A DNA stretch of 64,000 bases from Haliscomenobacter sp965225875. GTDB taxonomy: Bacteria; Bacteroidota; Bacteroidia; Chitinophagales; Saprospiraceae. Where the stretch lies: NCBI RefSeq assembly GCF_965225875.1, contig NZ_CBDDBS010000001.1, positions 558,001 to 622,000 of the forward strand. The letters run 5' to 3'. Of this stretch, positions 25,444 through 34,323 are shown one piece after another. A model generated the notes under the pieces. That model was not told the DNA's origin and did not search any database. It saw nothing but the letters and a program-made list of their open reading frames with translations. How positions within the stretch are numbered: position 1 is the first letter of the stretch; each line of letters begins with the position of its first letter. The translations under genes were made by a program, and so were the position numbers.

Positions 25444-26505
25444 TTACCGTTTTAACCAAACGGTGAAAGTGGCACCCTGGCCTTCAATGGAGCGCACCTC
25501 GATGTTGCCGCCGTGCAATTGTACAATGCTCAGGGCACCGGCTAGCCCCAACCCTACCCCATTGACTTTATTGGAGAAATAGGGTTCAAAAATGCGGTTT
25601 TGTACTTCCCGGGGAATGCCCGGGCCATTGTCCTGAATTACGATCCCGACCTGTTTGGGAAAATTGATGATGCGAATGATCAGCTCGCCCTGCCCTGCCT
25701 CCATGATTTCAACTCCATTGATGATGATGTTGAGCAGCGCTATTTTTAATTTTTCAAGGTCCACCTGGATGGTTTCCTGCTCCAGTTGGTAGGCTTTGAC
25801 CAATTTGATGTTTTTTAAGGCGATGCGGTCCTTGGCCATTTCCAGGGTTTGCTCCAGTATTTCGAACAAAGTAACGGCTTGTAAAGTGAGCTGGCCGGGG
25901 TTGCTGGTTTGTAACAAGGCCGTAACCAACTGGCCGATGCGTTTGCTGTTGCGTTCAATGATTTCCAGGTAGTCTGCCAATTCGGGGTCTTTGTTTTCCA
26001 GAAACAATTGGCCTACTGCCAGGTCGATATTGGTGAGTGGGTTGCGGATCTCGTGGCCAAGGGTGCGCATAAAACGCCCGGTTGCAGCCAGTTTTTCCGC
26101 CCGCATCAACTCTTCGGCTGCTTTGGTACGTTCCAGGGTATAGCGGATGCTGCGCTCCAGTTTTTTGGAATCCAGCTCGTGTTTTTCCAAATAATCAGCG
26201 ACACCGGAGCGAATGGCTTGCACGTCAACCTGGGTATCGCCTTTTCCGGTCAGCAAAATAATGGGTACCCGCAAGTCCAGTTCCTTGGCCACCACAAGCA
26301 GATCCAATCCCGTGCGGAAACCCAACAAGTAATCAAAAAAACAGAGGTCGAAATGGTGAGTAGAAAACAACTGCAAAGCCTGATCGTAGGTGGAGGCCCA
26401 GGAAATAATGAAATTATGTCCGGTAATGCGTTTCAAATATTCAGAGGTCAGGAAAAAATCGTCCTCGTCATCATCTACAATGAGTACCTCCAGTGTTTGA
26501 GCCAT
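25444..26505 (-). CDS. Hybrid receiver-histidine kinase
   Basis: A 353-residue cytoplasmic protein. Residues 1-125 form a receiver (VLIVDDDEDD acidic pair, phospho-acceptor Asp in FFDYLLG, Thr in ILLTGKG, and a Lys near EKHELDSKK). The HisKA domain follows with LGHEIRNPLTN (His about residue 157), then HATPase_c with N-box NIIINGV, DNGPGIP and GVGLGLAGALSIV. A receiver at the N-terminus instead of the C-terminus suggests it is itself a phospho-target. It is the last gene of the rpoN operon, 11 bases after the PAS kinase. Confidence 0.95.
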   Translation of the reverse strand: MAQTLEVLIVDDDEDDFFLTSEYLKRITGHNFIISWASTYDQALQLFSTHHFDLCFFDYLLGFRTGLDLLVVAKELDLRVPIILLTGKGDTQVDVQAIRSGVADYLEKHELDSKKLERSIRYTLERTKAAEELMRAEKLAATGRFMRTLGHEIRNPLTNIDLAVGQLFLENKDPELADYLEIIERNSKRIGQLVTALLQTSNPGQLTLQAVTLFEILEQTLEMAKDRIALKNIKLVKAYQLEQETIQVDLEKLKIALLNIIINGVEIMEAGQGELIIRIINFPKQVGIVIQDNGPGIPREVQNRIFEPYFSNKVNGVGLGLAGALSIVQLHGGNIEVRSIEGQGATFTVWLKR

Positions 26506-26516
26506 ATTCAGCTTTT

Positions 26517-27671
26517 TTATTCAAAGGGTAAAACGATGGTAAATATTGCCCCGGCTCCAGGTACTCCAGTGGCTTTGATGGCGCCGCGGTGGTTGTCTAC
26601 TACTTTTTTACAAATAGCCAGGCCGATGCCCGATCCCTGAAATTCCGAAACACCGTGCAATCGTTGAAAAATGTTAAAAATCCGTTCCGCATTTTCCTGA
26701 TCAAACCCGATTCCATTGTCGGCAAATTCCAGCACACAATAATTGCCTTCCACCCACAACTCAAATTCTGGCAGTTCGGCCGTAGTGGCCTGACGGTAAC
26801 GAATGTCGATCACCGTGGGAACATCCAGGCGTTTAAACTTGCAGGCATTGTCCAGCAGGTTTTGGAAAAGTTGTTGCATTTGAGAAGGTACCGCCCGGAT
26901 CACAGGAAGCGCCGTGGGGGTATTTATGGTAATTTCGGGTTGATCCAGCAGGTTGTTGTCGGATAAAACCTCCTGCAAAACTTGGCCTAGGTCGGTTGGA
27001 ACCATTCCACCATCGCTGCGGGTCGACCTTGAGAAAGACAACAAATCATCCAGGAGGCGCTCCATCCGTTTGGTTGACTCCAGGATACGTTCAAGGTAGA
27101 GCTGTCCATTTCCAGTCAAAGCTTCTGAGTAACGGTCCGATAATAATTTGCCGAAAGACTGAATTTTGCGCAGTGGAGCGTGCAGGTCATGGGAAGCTAC
27201 GTAAGCAAAATTTTCCAGTTCCTGATTCGAGCGATCGATGCGCTTGTTGAGCAGTTCGAGCTCGCGCTGTTTGCGGGTGAGGGCAGTAATGTCTTTGATG
27301 AGTAAAACCCCAATCCATTTTTTTTCCTCCGCTGGTTCATGTTCTGCCGCGTAAAGAGCTGTCGTGTAAAAGCTGCCCTCAATTTCGTGCTCTAAATCGT
27401 AGCGGCTATTGGTCTGAAAAAGTTGGGTAACCGGGTCTTTCAAAAAAGAGAACTTGCCCGTTTCAATCAGTTCATTGAGGTTTTTACCTACAAAATTTTC
27501 CTCAGCTTGCAAACGTAAATAGCGCGGGCTGCCCTCCGTCATGATGATTTTATAATCTTCATCAAACAGGAAAATTTCATTGTCCGCCAGCGAATTGGCT
27601 AAAAGTTGATACAGCTTAAGCATTCTCGCACTATCGTCTACACTTGTTTCAGGCTGGGTAAAATTTTTCAT
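26517..27671 (-). CDS. PAS-domain histidine kinase
   Basis: A 384-residue kinase without membrane spans. A PAS domain covers about residues 20-140 (NEIFLFDEDYKIIMTEGSPR), a short coiled linker follows, then HisKA with FAYVASHDLHAPLRKI (His about 160) and HATPase_c with NLLDNACKF, DNGIGFD and GSGIGLAICKKVV. The RLHG..E.QGSGIGL context is common in cyanobacterial-phytochrome-like kinases. It lies six bases after the NtrC-type activator, so it is probably its cognate kinase; the signal is unknown. Confidence 0.93.
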   Translation of the reverse strand: MKNFTQPETSVDDSARMLKLYQLLANSLADNEIFLFDEDYKIIMTEGSPRYLRLQAEENFVGKNLNELIETGKFSFLKDPVTQLFQTNSRYDLEHEIEGSFYTTALYAAEHEPAEEKKWIGVLLIKDITALTRKQRELELLNKRIDRSNQELENFAYVASHDLHAPLRKIQSFGKLLSDRYSEALTGNGQLYLERILESTKRMERLLDDLLSFSRSTRSDGGMVPTDLGQVLQEVLSDNNLLDQPEITINTPTALPVIRAVPSQMQQLFQNLLDNACKFKRLDVPTVIDIRYRQATTAELPEFELWVEGNYCVLEFADNGIGFDQENAERIFNIFQRLHGVSEFQGSGIGLAICKKVVDNHRGAIKATGVPGAGAIFTIVLPFE

Positions 27672-27677
27672 GTTGTA

Positions 27678-29180
27678 CTATTTGATGTTGTACATTTTCA
27701 GCTTGTTGTATAAGGTCTTTCGATCGACCCCCAACAACTGGGCTGCTTTGCTTTTATTGAAACGGGTTTGATAAAGCACCTGCATGATCATTTGGTATTC
27801 GGCGCCTTGGGCAATGGATTTCAGGTCAGTATGTGCAGGAATCGACGTCGCTTCTGGAAGCGGTAAAGCACTCAAATTTGGGGCTTCGAGGGGAAGTGCT
27901 TCATCCTTTTGGTTGCCCGCCTGGCGTTCTGTCAAGGAAGCGCCAGTTTCTACTTTGTCCTCCAGGCCCAGGCGCGCATAGTGGGTAATTTCAAAAGGCA
28001 GGCATTTGGCTTCCACCCAGGGGCCATCACTCAACAAGGTGGCCCGTTTGATCACATTTTTAAGTTCCCGAATGTTGCCATACCAGGGGTAGTTCAAAAA
28101 AAGTTGCTCCACTTCGGGGGTAAATCCAGTAATGTTGCGCTGAAGTTCTGCTGAGGTTTGTTGCAAGAACTGTTGCGCAAACACAATGACGTCTTCCCGC
28201 CGTTCGCGCAAAGAGGGCATCTCAATGCTGAATTCATTGAAGCGGTGGAAAAGGTCTTCGCGGAATTTTCCATTTTTACTCGCTTCCAACAAACGCTCGT
28301 TGCTGGCTACGATGATGCGAACATCCAGGCTAATTTCCTTGGTTCCACCAATGCGTTTCACCTTCCGTTCCTGCACTACCCGCAACAAGGAAACCTGTAC
28401 ATCGTAAGGCAGGTTTGCTACTTCATCTAAAAATAAGGTGCCTCCATTGGCCATTTCAAAATGCCCGATTTTGGTTTGAAGTGCCCCAGTAAAAGCCCCT
28501 TTTTCATGCCCGAACAATTCGCTATTGGCCAAATCTCTGGAAATGGCCCCACAATCCATGGCGACAAAGGGCTGGTTTTTGCGGGGGCTGCGGTCGTGGA
28601 TCATCCGGGCTGCAGATTCTTTGCCTGAGCCACTTTCGCCATAAATGATCACGCTGTAATTGGTTGGTGCAACCAGGTCAATTTGTTTGTACAGGCCTTG
28701 CGCCATGGGGCTTTGCCCAATGATGTAGCCCTGTGGAGTGGGGCGACTTTTGGTCGTTTTTATGGCTACGGTGTCCTCTACTGGGGTTTCCGATTCTGGC
28801 TGTGCTTGTGCTTTGGGCGAATCCAAGGCGCGTTGAATGCTCAGCAGGATTTCATCCGGCACAATGGGTTTGGTGATGTAATCCAGGGCGCCTAGTTTCA
28901 TAACATTGACGGCAGTGCGGATATCGGAATACCCCGTCATCACCAATACAGGCAGATTCGAGTGATGCTCGCGAAAATGTGCCAGAATTTGGCTGCCTTC
29001 CATATCGCCCAAACGAAAATCAGTAATGGCCAGATCGAATACCTGGGCTTTAGCGGCTGCTATACCCGCCGCGCCGCTGTGGGCCGTGACTACTTCATAG
29101 CCTTTACGCGTCAGGAAGCGCTGCAAGAGCAGACACAAATCCAAATCGTCGTCGATGGTCAATATTTTTGCTTGGCTCAT
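27678..29180 (-). CDS. Sigma-54-dependent response regulator (NtrC family)
   Basis: A 500-residue activator. N-terminal receiver with acceptor Asp in LAITDFRLGDMEGS (about residue 54); AAA+ domain from about 155 with Walker A GESGSGKES (G-S in place of the usual G-T), the sigma-54 contact loop ELFGHEKGAFTGA, Walker B GGTLFLDEVANLP and arginine finger region; and a Fis-type HTH at the C-terminus (FNKSKAAQLLGVDRKTLYNK). The intact GAFTGA loop shows it can work with the RpoN encoded 27 bases upstream. Target promoters are not defined; one candidate lies at 34219. Confidence 0.97.
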   Translation of the reverse strand: MSQAKILTIDDDLDLCLLLQRFLTRKGYEVVTAHSGAAGIAAAKAQVFDLAITDFRLGDMEGSQILAHFREHHSNLPVLVMTGYSDIRTAVNVMKLGALDYITKPIVPDEILLSIQRALDSPKAQAQPESETPVEDTVAIKTTKSRPTPQGYIIGQSPMAQGLYKQIDLVAPTNYSVIIYGESGSGKESAARMIHDRSPRKNQPFVAMDCGAISRDLANSELFGHEKGAFTGALQTKIGHFEMANGGTLFLDEVANLPYDVQVSLLRVVQERKVKRIGGTKEISLDVRIIVASNERLLEASKNGKFREDLFHRFNEFSIEMPSLRERREDVIVFAQQFLQQTSAELQRNITGFTPEVEQLFLNYPWYGNIRELKNVIKRATLLSDGPWVEAKCLPFEITHYARLGLEDKVETGASLTERQAGNQKDEALPLEAPNLSALPLPEATSIPAHTDLKSIAQGAEYQMIMQVLYQTRFNKSKAAQLLGVDRKTLYNKLKMYNIK

Positions 29181-29207
29181 ACTCTTTTGATTAGTCGGGC
29201 AAATTTT

Positions 29208-30662
29208 TTATTGCCTCTTGCGCATTTTAGCAGCGGGTAAATGTAAAATTTCGCGGTACTTGGCCACCGTTCTACGGGCCAGCACATACCCCTTGGTGGC
29301 CAGTTTTGCTACAATCTCCTGGTCTGAAACGGGGTTACTTTTGTCTTCTTGGGCAACAATAGAGGAGAGGGCATCCATGATTTCTTTGTTGGTCACCAGG
29401 TCTCCATCGGCATTGGCGATTCCCTGGTTGAACAGGGATTTGAGGTGTACAACGCCAAAATCCGTTTGGGCATATTTGGTGCTGGTTACGCGGGAAATGG
29501 TCGATACATCAAAACCGGTTATGGCTGCGATGTCCTTTAAACCCATTGGTCGCAACTGTTTGGGGTCTCCACTTTGAAAATATTCGGGCTGGAGTTGTAC
29601 AATGCTTTGCATGGAACGAAGCATAGAGTTTTCCCGCATTTTGATCATTTCGATAAACCATACCGCCGCATCCATCTTTGATTTCAGGAAACTGTGGTTA
29701 TCTTTTTCAGCCCCCTGGCGCCTGGCCTTGCGCAATTGTTCCAACTTATCCATCATGGCACTGCTCAAGCGGAGTTCAGTATTCCCCTTCATCAAAGAGA
29801 TGCTAAACAGCCCTGCTTCATTTTGTTCGACCAAAAACTCCGGGATGATGTTCTGGTTTTTGTACAGCTGCGCACCGCTGTCACCTACGGGTTTGGGATT
29901 TAGTTTGGTGATCAGGTCTATGGCGTGCTGGAGTTCATCACCGCTGATGCGCAAGGTCGATTTAATGTGGTCGTAATTGTGTACAGCCAAATCTTCCAAA
30001 TGGGCATTGACAATTTTCCAGGCGCAATGGATGTAAGGGGTTTGACTAGGTTTGTTTTCAATCTGCAACAAAAGGCATTCGCGCAAATCCCGGGCTCCTA
30101 CTCCGATGGGTTCGAGTGATTGCAGGGTTTCCAATTGTTCCAGCAATTCATCTTCCGTTGCGTACAGTTGTTGGGAAAAAGCAAGGTTGTCCTGAATGTC
30201 TTCCAGCGAAATGCGTAGGTAACCGTCGTCTTCCAGATTGTCGATCAGATAATGAGCCAAGAGTAAGGCTCGTTCGGATAAGGAGAGCATTGTCAATTGC
30301 TGGCGCAATGCTTCGCGAAAATCGTTTTGTTCTACCAGGTTGCCCAAAAAAGGGAATTCCGGAGTCGATTTTTCTTCAGCTCTGGCCCGGTAATCAGGGA
30401 TAAAATCCTCCTGTTGATACCCTTCCAGGAATCCGCCGCGCTCGTCATCGATGCGGGTATCCGTTTCCGCAGCGCCTCCAGTTTCGGCATTGAGGCTTGC
30501 ATTGGTGGTATTGCCTTCCAACACCGGGTTGTCTTCCAATTCGTCATGAATTTTCTGTTCCAATTCGAGGGCATTGAATTGGATAAAATTCAGCAGCTGA
30601 ATTTGCTGTGGCGACAGTTTGAGCAACTGCTTTTGGCTGAAGTGTTGGTTTTGACGTAGCAT
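29208..30662 (-). CDS. rpoN: RNA polymerase sigma-54 factor
   Basis: A 484-residue sigma factor. Region I is Gln/Leu-rich (QKQLLKLSPQQIQLLNFIQ), followed by an acidic stretch, the core-binding domain, a HTH region (GLKDIAAITGFDVSTISRVT) and the C-terminal RpoN box ARRTVAKYRE. Length is normal. It is the first gene of a four-gene minus-strand operon (rpoN, NtrC activator, PAS kinase, receiver-kinase) with gaps of 27, 6 and 11 bases, an arrangement that ties this sigma factor to one signalling pathway. Confidence 0.98.
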   Translation of the reverse strand: MLRQNQHFSQKQLLKLSPQQIQLLNFIQFNALELEQKIHDELEDNPVLEGNTTNASLNAETGGAAETDTRIDDERGGFLEGYQQEDFIPDYRARAEEKSTPEFPFLGNLVEQNDFREALRQQLTMLSLSERALLLAHYLIDNLEDDGYLRISLEDIQDNLAFSQQLYATEDELLEQLETLQSLEPIGVGARDLRECLLLQIENKPSQTPYIHCAWKIVNAHLEDLAVHNYDHIKSTLRISGDELQHAIDLITKLNPKPVGDSGAQLYKNQNIIPEFLVEQNEAGLFSISLMKGNTELRLSSAMMDKLEQLRKARRQGAEKDNHSFLKSKMDAAVWFIEMIKMRENSMLRSMQSIVQLQPEYFQSGDPKQLRPMGLKDIAAITGFDVSTISRVTSTKYAQTDFGVVHLKSLFNQGIANADGDLVTNKEIMDALSSIVAQEDKSNPVSDQEIVAKLATKGYVLARRTVAKYREILHLPAAKMRKRQ

Positions 30663-30924
30663 ACTTACACAAATAAAAAAAGCATGCCAAGGTTAGTGCA
30701 CACCCCAAGTTGAGTATTTTTGTGCAATAAATTCTACATTCTGGGGAATTTTGCAAAAATAAAAGTGGGTCGCTCTTGATTTTGAGCTTTACTTGTCTCA
30801 ATTGATAGTAGCACTTTTATTTTTTTAGAAATAAAACGACCTATTTCCAATATTTCTCATACTCCCGTCGTAGTTTTAGAAGCGATGTACAAGTTTGGTT
30901 TCGCAGATCTTATTCCCTGATTGA

Positions 30925-32328
30925 ATGAGGCCTTCGCTGGTTTACCTTTTTATTGGATTTTTTGCTTCCATCCTGCTTCTGGCAGGAGTTGGGGCTTATT
31001 GGTACCGTACCTTTCAGAACTGGAACAAGGCGACCCAAATCCTGGAGCACAATTACCAAATTTTACAAAGTACCGGAAACGTACTCTCTTTGCTTAAGGA
31101 CATTGAAGTAGGCCAACGAGGTTTCATCCTTACCCGCGATTCTTCTTTTTTTACCCCTTTTGAAAATGCAGTTGTGGCATTGCCACTGGAATTGTACTGC
31201 CTCGATTCCTTACTTCCAGACACGAAAGCCCAACAGCAAAGGGCGGGTAAATTGCATTTATTGGTACAAAAACGCATTTATTACGCCCGCAAAGCGCTCA
31301 GTGCAGCCTTGGCTCCACCTCAGGTCAATCCTCATTTAAAAACCATTTACATGCGTCGGGGGAAAGCGACCATGGACACCGTACGGGTATTGATTGGCAA
31401 AATGAAAGACCGGGAATCGAGCGAAATGCCACGTTTGAATTTGTACAAAGTCAAATTTGCGCTGCGCTCCACCATTGCACTGGTGCTTTCCTTTGGCTTG
31501 AGTCTGGCTTTGTTTGCAGGGACTTTTTTCAAGATGGTGCAAGAACTGTTTCGAAGGCTAAAAACAGAAAAACTGCTCTTGCGCAACCTGAGTGAGTTAC
31601 AACGCAGCCACGCTCAACTTGATGACTTCAACTTTGTCAGCGTCCATCATCTTCAAGAACCATTGCGCAAGCTCAATATTTTCAGCGATCGATTGCAACA
31701 AAAACACCGGGATGAATTACCGGAAGAGGTGCAATTTATAGTCCAAAAACTCAGTGCGGCTGCAGTTGAAATCAGTGATTTAATTCAGGATTTAACTGCT
31801 TATACCACACTTGGCAAAGCTGAAGAACAACAAACCTTCAGCGAAATTTCAGTTGCCCATATTTTGCAAAAAGTTCAGCAGGAACATGCCGATGAAATTG
31901 CTCAACTATCTGCCCAGGTTGAATTAGCCGAAGATCTCCCCAATGTCGAGGGCAACCCCATTCAGTTGCATTTGCTGTTTACCCATCTGATGAGCAATAG
32001 CCTCAAGTTTGCACGAGCGGATGAACCTCTACGCATCCAGCTAAGTTCATCTCAGGTGGCAGGTTTTGAAATTCCTGGAGTAGAAGATAGCGATCACGAT
32101 TATACTTTCTATCGGATCAATTTTACAGACAACGGCATTGGCATAGACAAAAAACATATGGGCGTAATCTTTGAGCTTTTCCAACGTTTACATAAGGACA
32201 AAGAAATGCCTGGAACTGGAATTGGATTGGCTATTTGTAGAAAAATCATGCTGAACCACAATGGTTATATTGCTGTAAAAAGTGAACTCAACCGCGGAAG
32301 TACTTTTTCTCTTTTTTTCCCGCTGTAA
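30925..32328 (+). CDS. CHASE3-domain membrane histidine kinase
   Basis: A 467-residue sensor kinase. Two membrane spans (about residues 7-27 and 180-205) bracket a periplasmic CHASE3-type helical domain containing the characteristic LKDIEVGQRGFILTRD. A coiled linker leads to a HisKA-like region FVSVHHLQEPLRKL (His about 241) and HATPase_c with HLMSNSLKF, DNGIGID and GTGIGLAICRKI. The HLQEPLRKL type is common with single-domain response-regulator partners, and one follows 18 bases downstream. The gene is divergent from rpoN. Confidence 0.95.
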   Translation: MRPSLVYLFIGFFASILLLAGVGAYWYRTFQNWNKATQILEHNYQILQSTGNVLSLLKDIEVGQRGFILTRDSSFFTPFENAVVALPLELYCLDSLLPDTKAQQQRAGKLHLLVQKRIYYARKALSAALAPPQVNPHLKTIYMRRGKATMDTVRVLIGKMKDRESSEMPRLNLYKVKFALRSTIALVLSFGLSLALFAGTFFKMVQELFRRLKTEKLLLRNLSELQRSHAQLDDFNFVSVHHLQEPLRKLNIFSDRLQQKHRDELPEEVQFIVQKLSAAAVEISDLIQDLTAYTTLGKAEEQQTFSEISVAHILQKVQQEHADEIAQLSAQVELAEDLPNVEGNPIQLHLLFTHLMSNSLKFARADEPLRIQLSSSQVAGFEIPGVEDSDHDYTFYRINFTDNGIGIDKKHMGVIFELFQRLHKDKEMPGTGIGLAICRKIMLNHNGYIAVKSELNRGSTFSLFFPL

Positions 32329-32346
32329 CCCAATAAACCAAAGCGC

Positions 32347-32781
32347 ATGCCCAAAAAAACCTTCTGCATCCTGCTCGTCGATGACGATCCCGATGATCGT
32401 TACCTGCTGCAAACAGCATTTGAGGAAAGTGAAACCCCTTGCCGCCTGGATTATGTCTCCGATGGAGATGAAATCTTCAGTTACCTGGACAAACAGGGGC
32501 AGCCGGATGCCAGCACCGAACAATTGCCCGACCTGATTTTGCTGGATTTAAACATGCCAAAGAAAAATGGCTGGCAAGTGTTGAACGAACTTAAACAATC
32601 GCCGGCGTTCAAACACATCCCAGTCGTGATTCTGACGACTTCAAAATCGCCGGAACATGTACGCAAATCCTATAGTTTGGGGGCAAGTTCCTTTATTTCC
32701 AAACCTTCTTCTTTCAGTAATTTGGTGGAGGTGACCAGGATTCTGGGAAAGTACTGGTTTGACGTAGTTACGTTTGTTTAA
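32347..32781 (+). CDS. Single-domain response regulator (Rcp1-like)
   Basis: A 144-residue stand-alone receiver. Acidic pair in LLVDDDPDDR, acceptor Asp in ILLDLNMPKKNGWQ, conserved Thr/Ser in VVILTTSKSP, Lys in SFISKPSS. No output domain. It probably accepts the phosphate from the CHASE3 kinase just upstream. Its 3' end overlaps the 3' end of the opposite-strand gene at 32768 by 14 bases. Confidence 0.95.
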   Translation: MPKKTFCILLVDDDPDDRYLLQTAFEESETPCRLDYVSDGDEIFSYLDKQGQPDASTEQLPDLILLDLNMPKKNGWQVLNELKQSPAFKHIPVVILTTSKSPEHVRKSYSLGASSFISKPSSFSNLVEVTRILGKYWFDVVTFV

Positions 32782-33157
32782 AAGCGCGCTGTACACCCGC
32801 TACAGTATCCATCAGCGTTTCCTGGACCCCATCCCAGGAAATCACCTGTCCCAATGCATCCTTTACATCGCTCAATTTTTCCAGCATCCAGGGCATAGCC
32901 AAGCGAACCCCTGTAGCCACGGCTGGGTGCTTCGACCACTGAATCGGCAATGCGCTGATCGCCAGTTTGGTCAATTGTGCGGTTAGTTGACTGTCTTGCA
33001 CAGATTCAGTAACCTGTTCTATGGCTGTTTCGAGCAATTCTAGTGGTTGCAACTGGTTTTTGATGCCTTCTATCTCTTGTTTAATGGCCAGGGTTTGATC
33101 ATCCAGGCGATTCAACAAGCGCTGGCGTTCGGCTTGTAATTCAGGAATCACTTTCAT
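32768..33157 (-). CDS. Uncharacterised helical protein, holin-pair partner
   Basis: A 129-residue mostly helical protein (AERQRLLNRLDDQTLAIKQE, IEGIKNQLQPLELLETAIEQ) with a possible membrane-apposed segment ATGVRLAMPWMLEKL. No family recognised. Its start lies inside the 3' end of the holin-like gene (17-base overlap), so the two are almost certainly translated together. It may help anchor or regulate the membrane protein; this is inference only. Confidence 0.75.
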   Translation of the reverse strand: MKVIPELQAERQRLLNRLDDQTLAIKQEIEGIKNQLQPLELLETAIEQVTESVQDSQLTAQLTKLAISALPIQWSKHPAVATGVRLAMPWMLEKLSDVKDALGQVISWDGVQETLMDTVAGVQRAFKQT

Positions 33158-33518
33158 CGAGCTGGTTTTCTTGGATTAACTTTAATACTGATTGGGTCAA
33201 CAATTGGCGAACATAACTGCGGACCAAGGCTATGGTCAAACCCGCAATAATCAAAAAAACACCCGCCACCAAAAAGTACCCGATTGCCGGATGGTTCAGC
33301 AAATTACCCAGGTAAATCGCGCTTCCCAGCCCTAAAAACAGGAGGATCATGATGCCAAAAAATCCCCAAACTGCAGTCGAGATGATGCTGGAGGAGACCG
33401 ACAATCCCTTTTCGATCAAAGACAGGATGAACAAGTCCCTCCGGGTGTCCAGGTAGTCCAATACGTGATGGGACAACATTTCGAGGTGGGCTTTTTTTTC
33501 TTCCGTAGCAGCTTCCAT
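33141..33518 (-). CDS. Phage-holin-III-like (PF07332-type) membrane protein
   Basis: A 125-residue protein with an acidic N-terminal helix (EEKKAHLEMLSHHVLDYLDT) and two membrane spans (IISTAVWGFFGIMILLFLGL and YFLVAGVFLIIAGLTIALVR). This two-span, helix-first layout fits the widely conserved holin-III-like superfamily found in stress operons of many bacteria. It is not linked to phage genes here. It is coupled to the next gene and lies downstream of YtxH, as is common for this family. Confidence 0.8.
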   Translation of the reverse strand: MEAATEEKKAHLEMLSHHVLDYLDTRRDLFILSLIEKGLSVSSSIISTAVWGFFGIMILLFLGLGSAIYLGNLLNHPAIGYFLVAGVFLIIAGLTIALVRSYVRQLLTQSVLKLIQENQLDESDS

Positions 33519-33541
33519 AGAGAATTGTTTTTATGGGCTAT

Positions 33542-33571
33542 AAAAAAATTGCCGGGGGCACAGCCCCTGGC
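33542..33571 (-). terminator. Rho-independent terminator
   Basis: GCCGGGGGC and GCCCCTGGC form a GC-rich stem with one mismatch, with seven T after it on the minus strand. It lies between the YtxH gene and the holin-like gene and could partly or fully separate their transcription. Confidence 0.85.
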
Positions 33572-33611
33572 AACAACGCACTCAAAATGATGAAATATCC
33601 TCGCGTATCAA

Positions 33612-34031
33612 TTAGGAAAAATGATTTTGAATCTCATTGACAGTGGAGCGGCCTTCTTTGACCACCTGGTTTGCACCTTTTTTGCCGTCTTTGGCAATTT
33701 CTTCCAGGGTGTTTTCGGCTTCGTCTACCAGGTTTGATGTTCTGTTTTTGGATTTCGTCCACCAGCTTTCTCCTGTTTTAAGGATGTGACTGATGAAATC
33801 GTTCAGTTCATGTGCGGCAACTCCGGCACCTGATTCTACCTTACCTTTGGTTTTGTACCAGCTCTTTTTGCCTTCCTCAACCAATTCTTCCAGGTATTCT
33901 GCCGAATCTTGTTTTGCTTTCACGATTTTTTTGCGGGTTACTTCGCCGGAAGCTGGCGCAAAAAGAATTCCCAAAACCGCACCGGTTGCAGCACCAGTGA
34001 TAAAGGACATTAACAGATTTTTGTTGGACAT
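33612..34031 (-). CDS. YtxH-domain envelope protein
   Basis: About 139 residues from ATG 34031 (the ATG at 34064 would put extra residues in front of the conserved start). It begins MSNKNLLMSFITGAATGAVL followed by GILFAPASGE, the YtxH membrane segment with its Gly pattern and downstream APxSGxxTR motif, then a long Lys/Glu-rich amphipathic tail. YtxH proteins are stress-linked, with unknown mechanism. It forms an envelope-protein cluster with the next two minus-strand genes. Confidence 0.93.
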   Translation of the reverse strand: MSNKNLLMSFITGAATGAVLGILFAPASGEVTRKKIVKAKQDSAEYLEELVEEGKKSWYKTKGKVESGAGVAAHELNDFISHILKTGESWWTKSKNRTSNLVDEAENTLEEIAKDGKKGANQVVKEGRSTVNEIQNHFS

Positions 34032-34218
34032 GATATGGAGATTTTGTGTGAACAATAAGGGCAAGGTTTGTACAAAGTCATTAAAATGACCTGCTCGTTT
34101 AGCTTGCTTACGACTAATCTACCAAGAATATCATGCCAGGTATAAAGTGTGGTAAAGCTTGGGCGTTATGTAGAAAAGTGTGGAAAATCGACCTCATTGG
34201 GAAGAATAGTCCCAAAAA

Positions 34219-34234
34219 TGGGCTTGATTTTGCC
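34219..34234 (+). promoter_or_regulatory. Candidate sigma-54 promoter
   Basis: TGGGCTTGATTTTGCC contains GG (34220-34221), ten bases, GC (34232-34233), with TTGC at the -12 box. It is weaker at the -24 box (TGGGC for TGGCA). A TTGGGA/TCCCAA inverted pair lies just upstream. It is about 85 bases before the lone response regulator gene. Confidence 0.4.
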
Positions 34235-34323
34235 CTCATTGTTGTATTTTCATCAAATCAACGCTGGAATGACTTTTGATAATAAAGGATGATTAGACTG
34301 CCTGAACACACAAGGTCTATTAG

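Noticed and set aside
30754..30761. TATTTTTG box upstream of rpoN on the minus strand
   Set aside because: No TTG or TTTG at the right distance; a single -7 box in AT-rich sequence is weak evidence.
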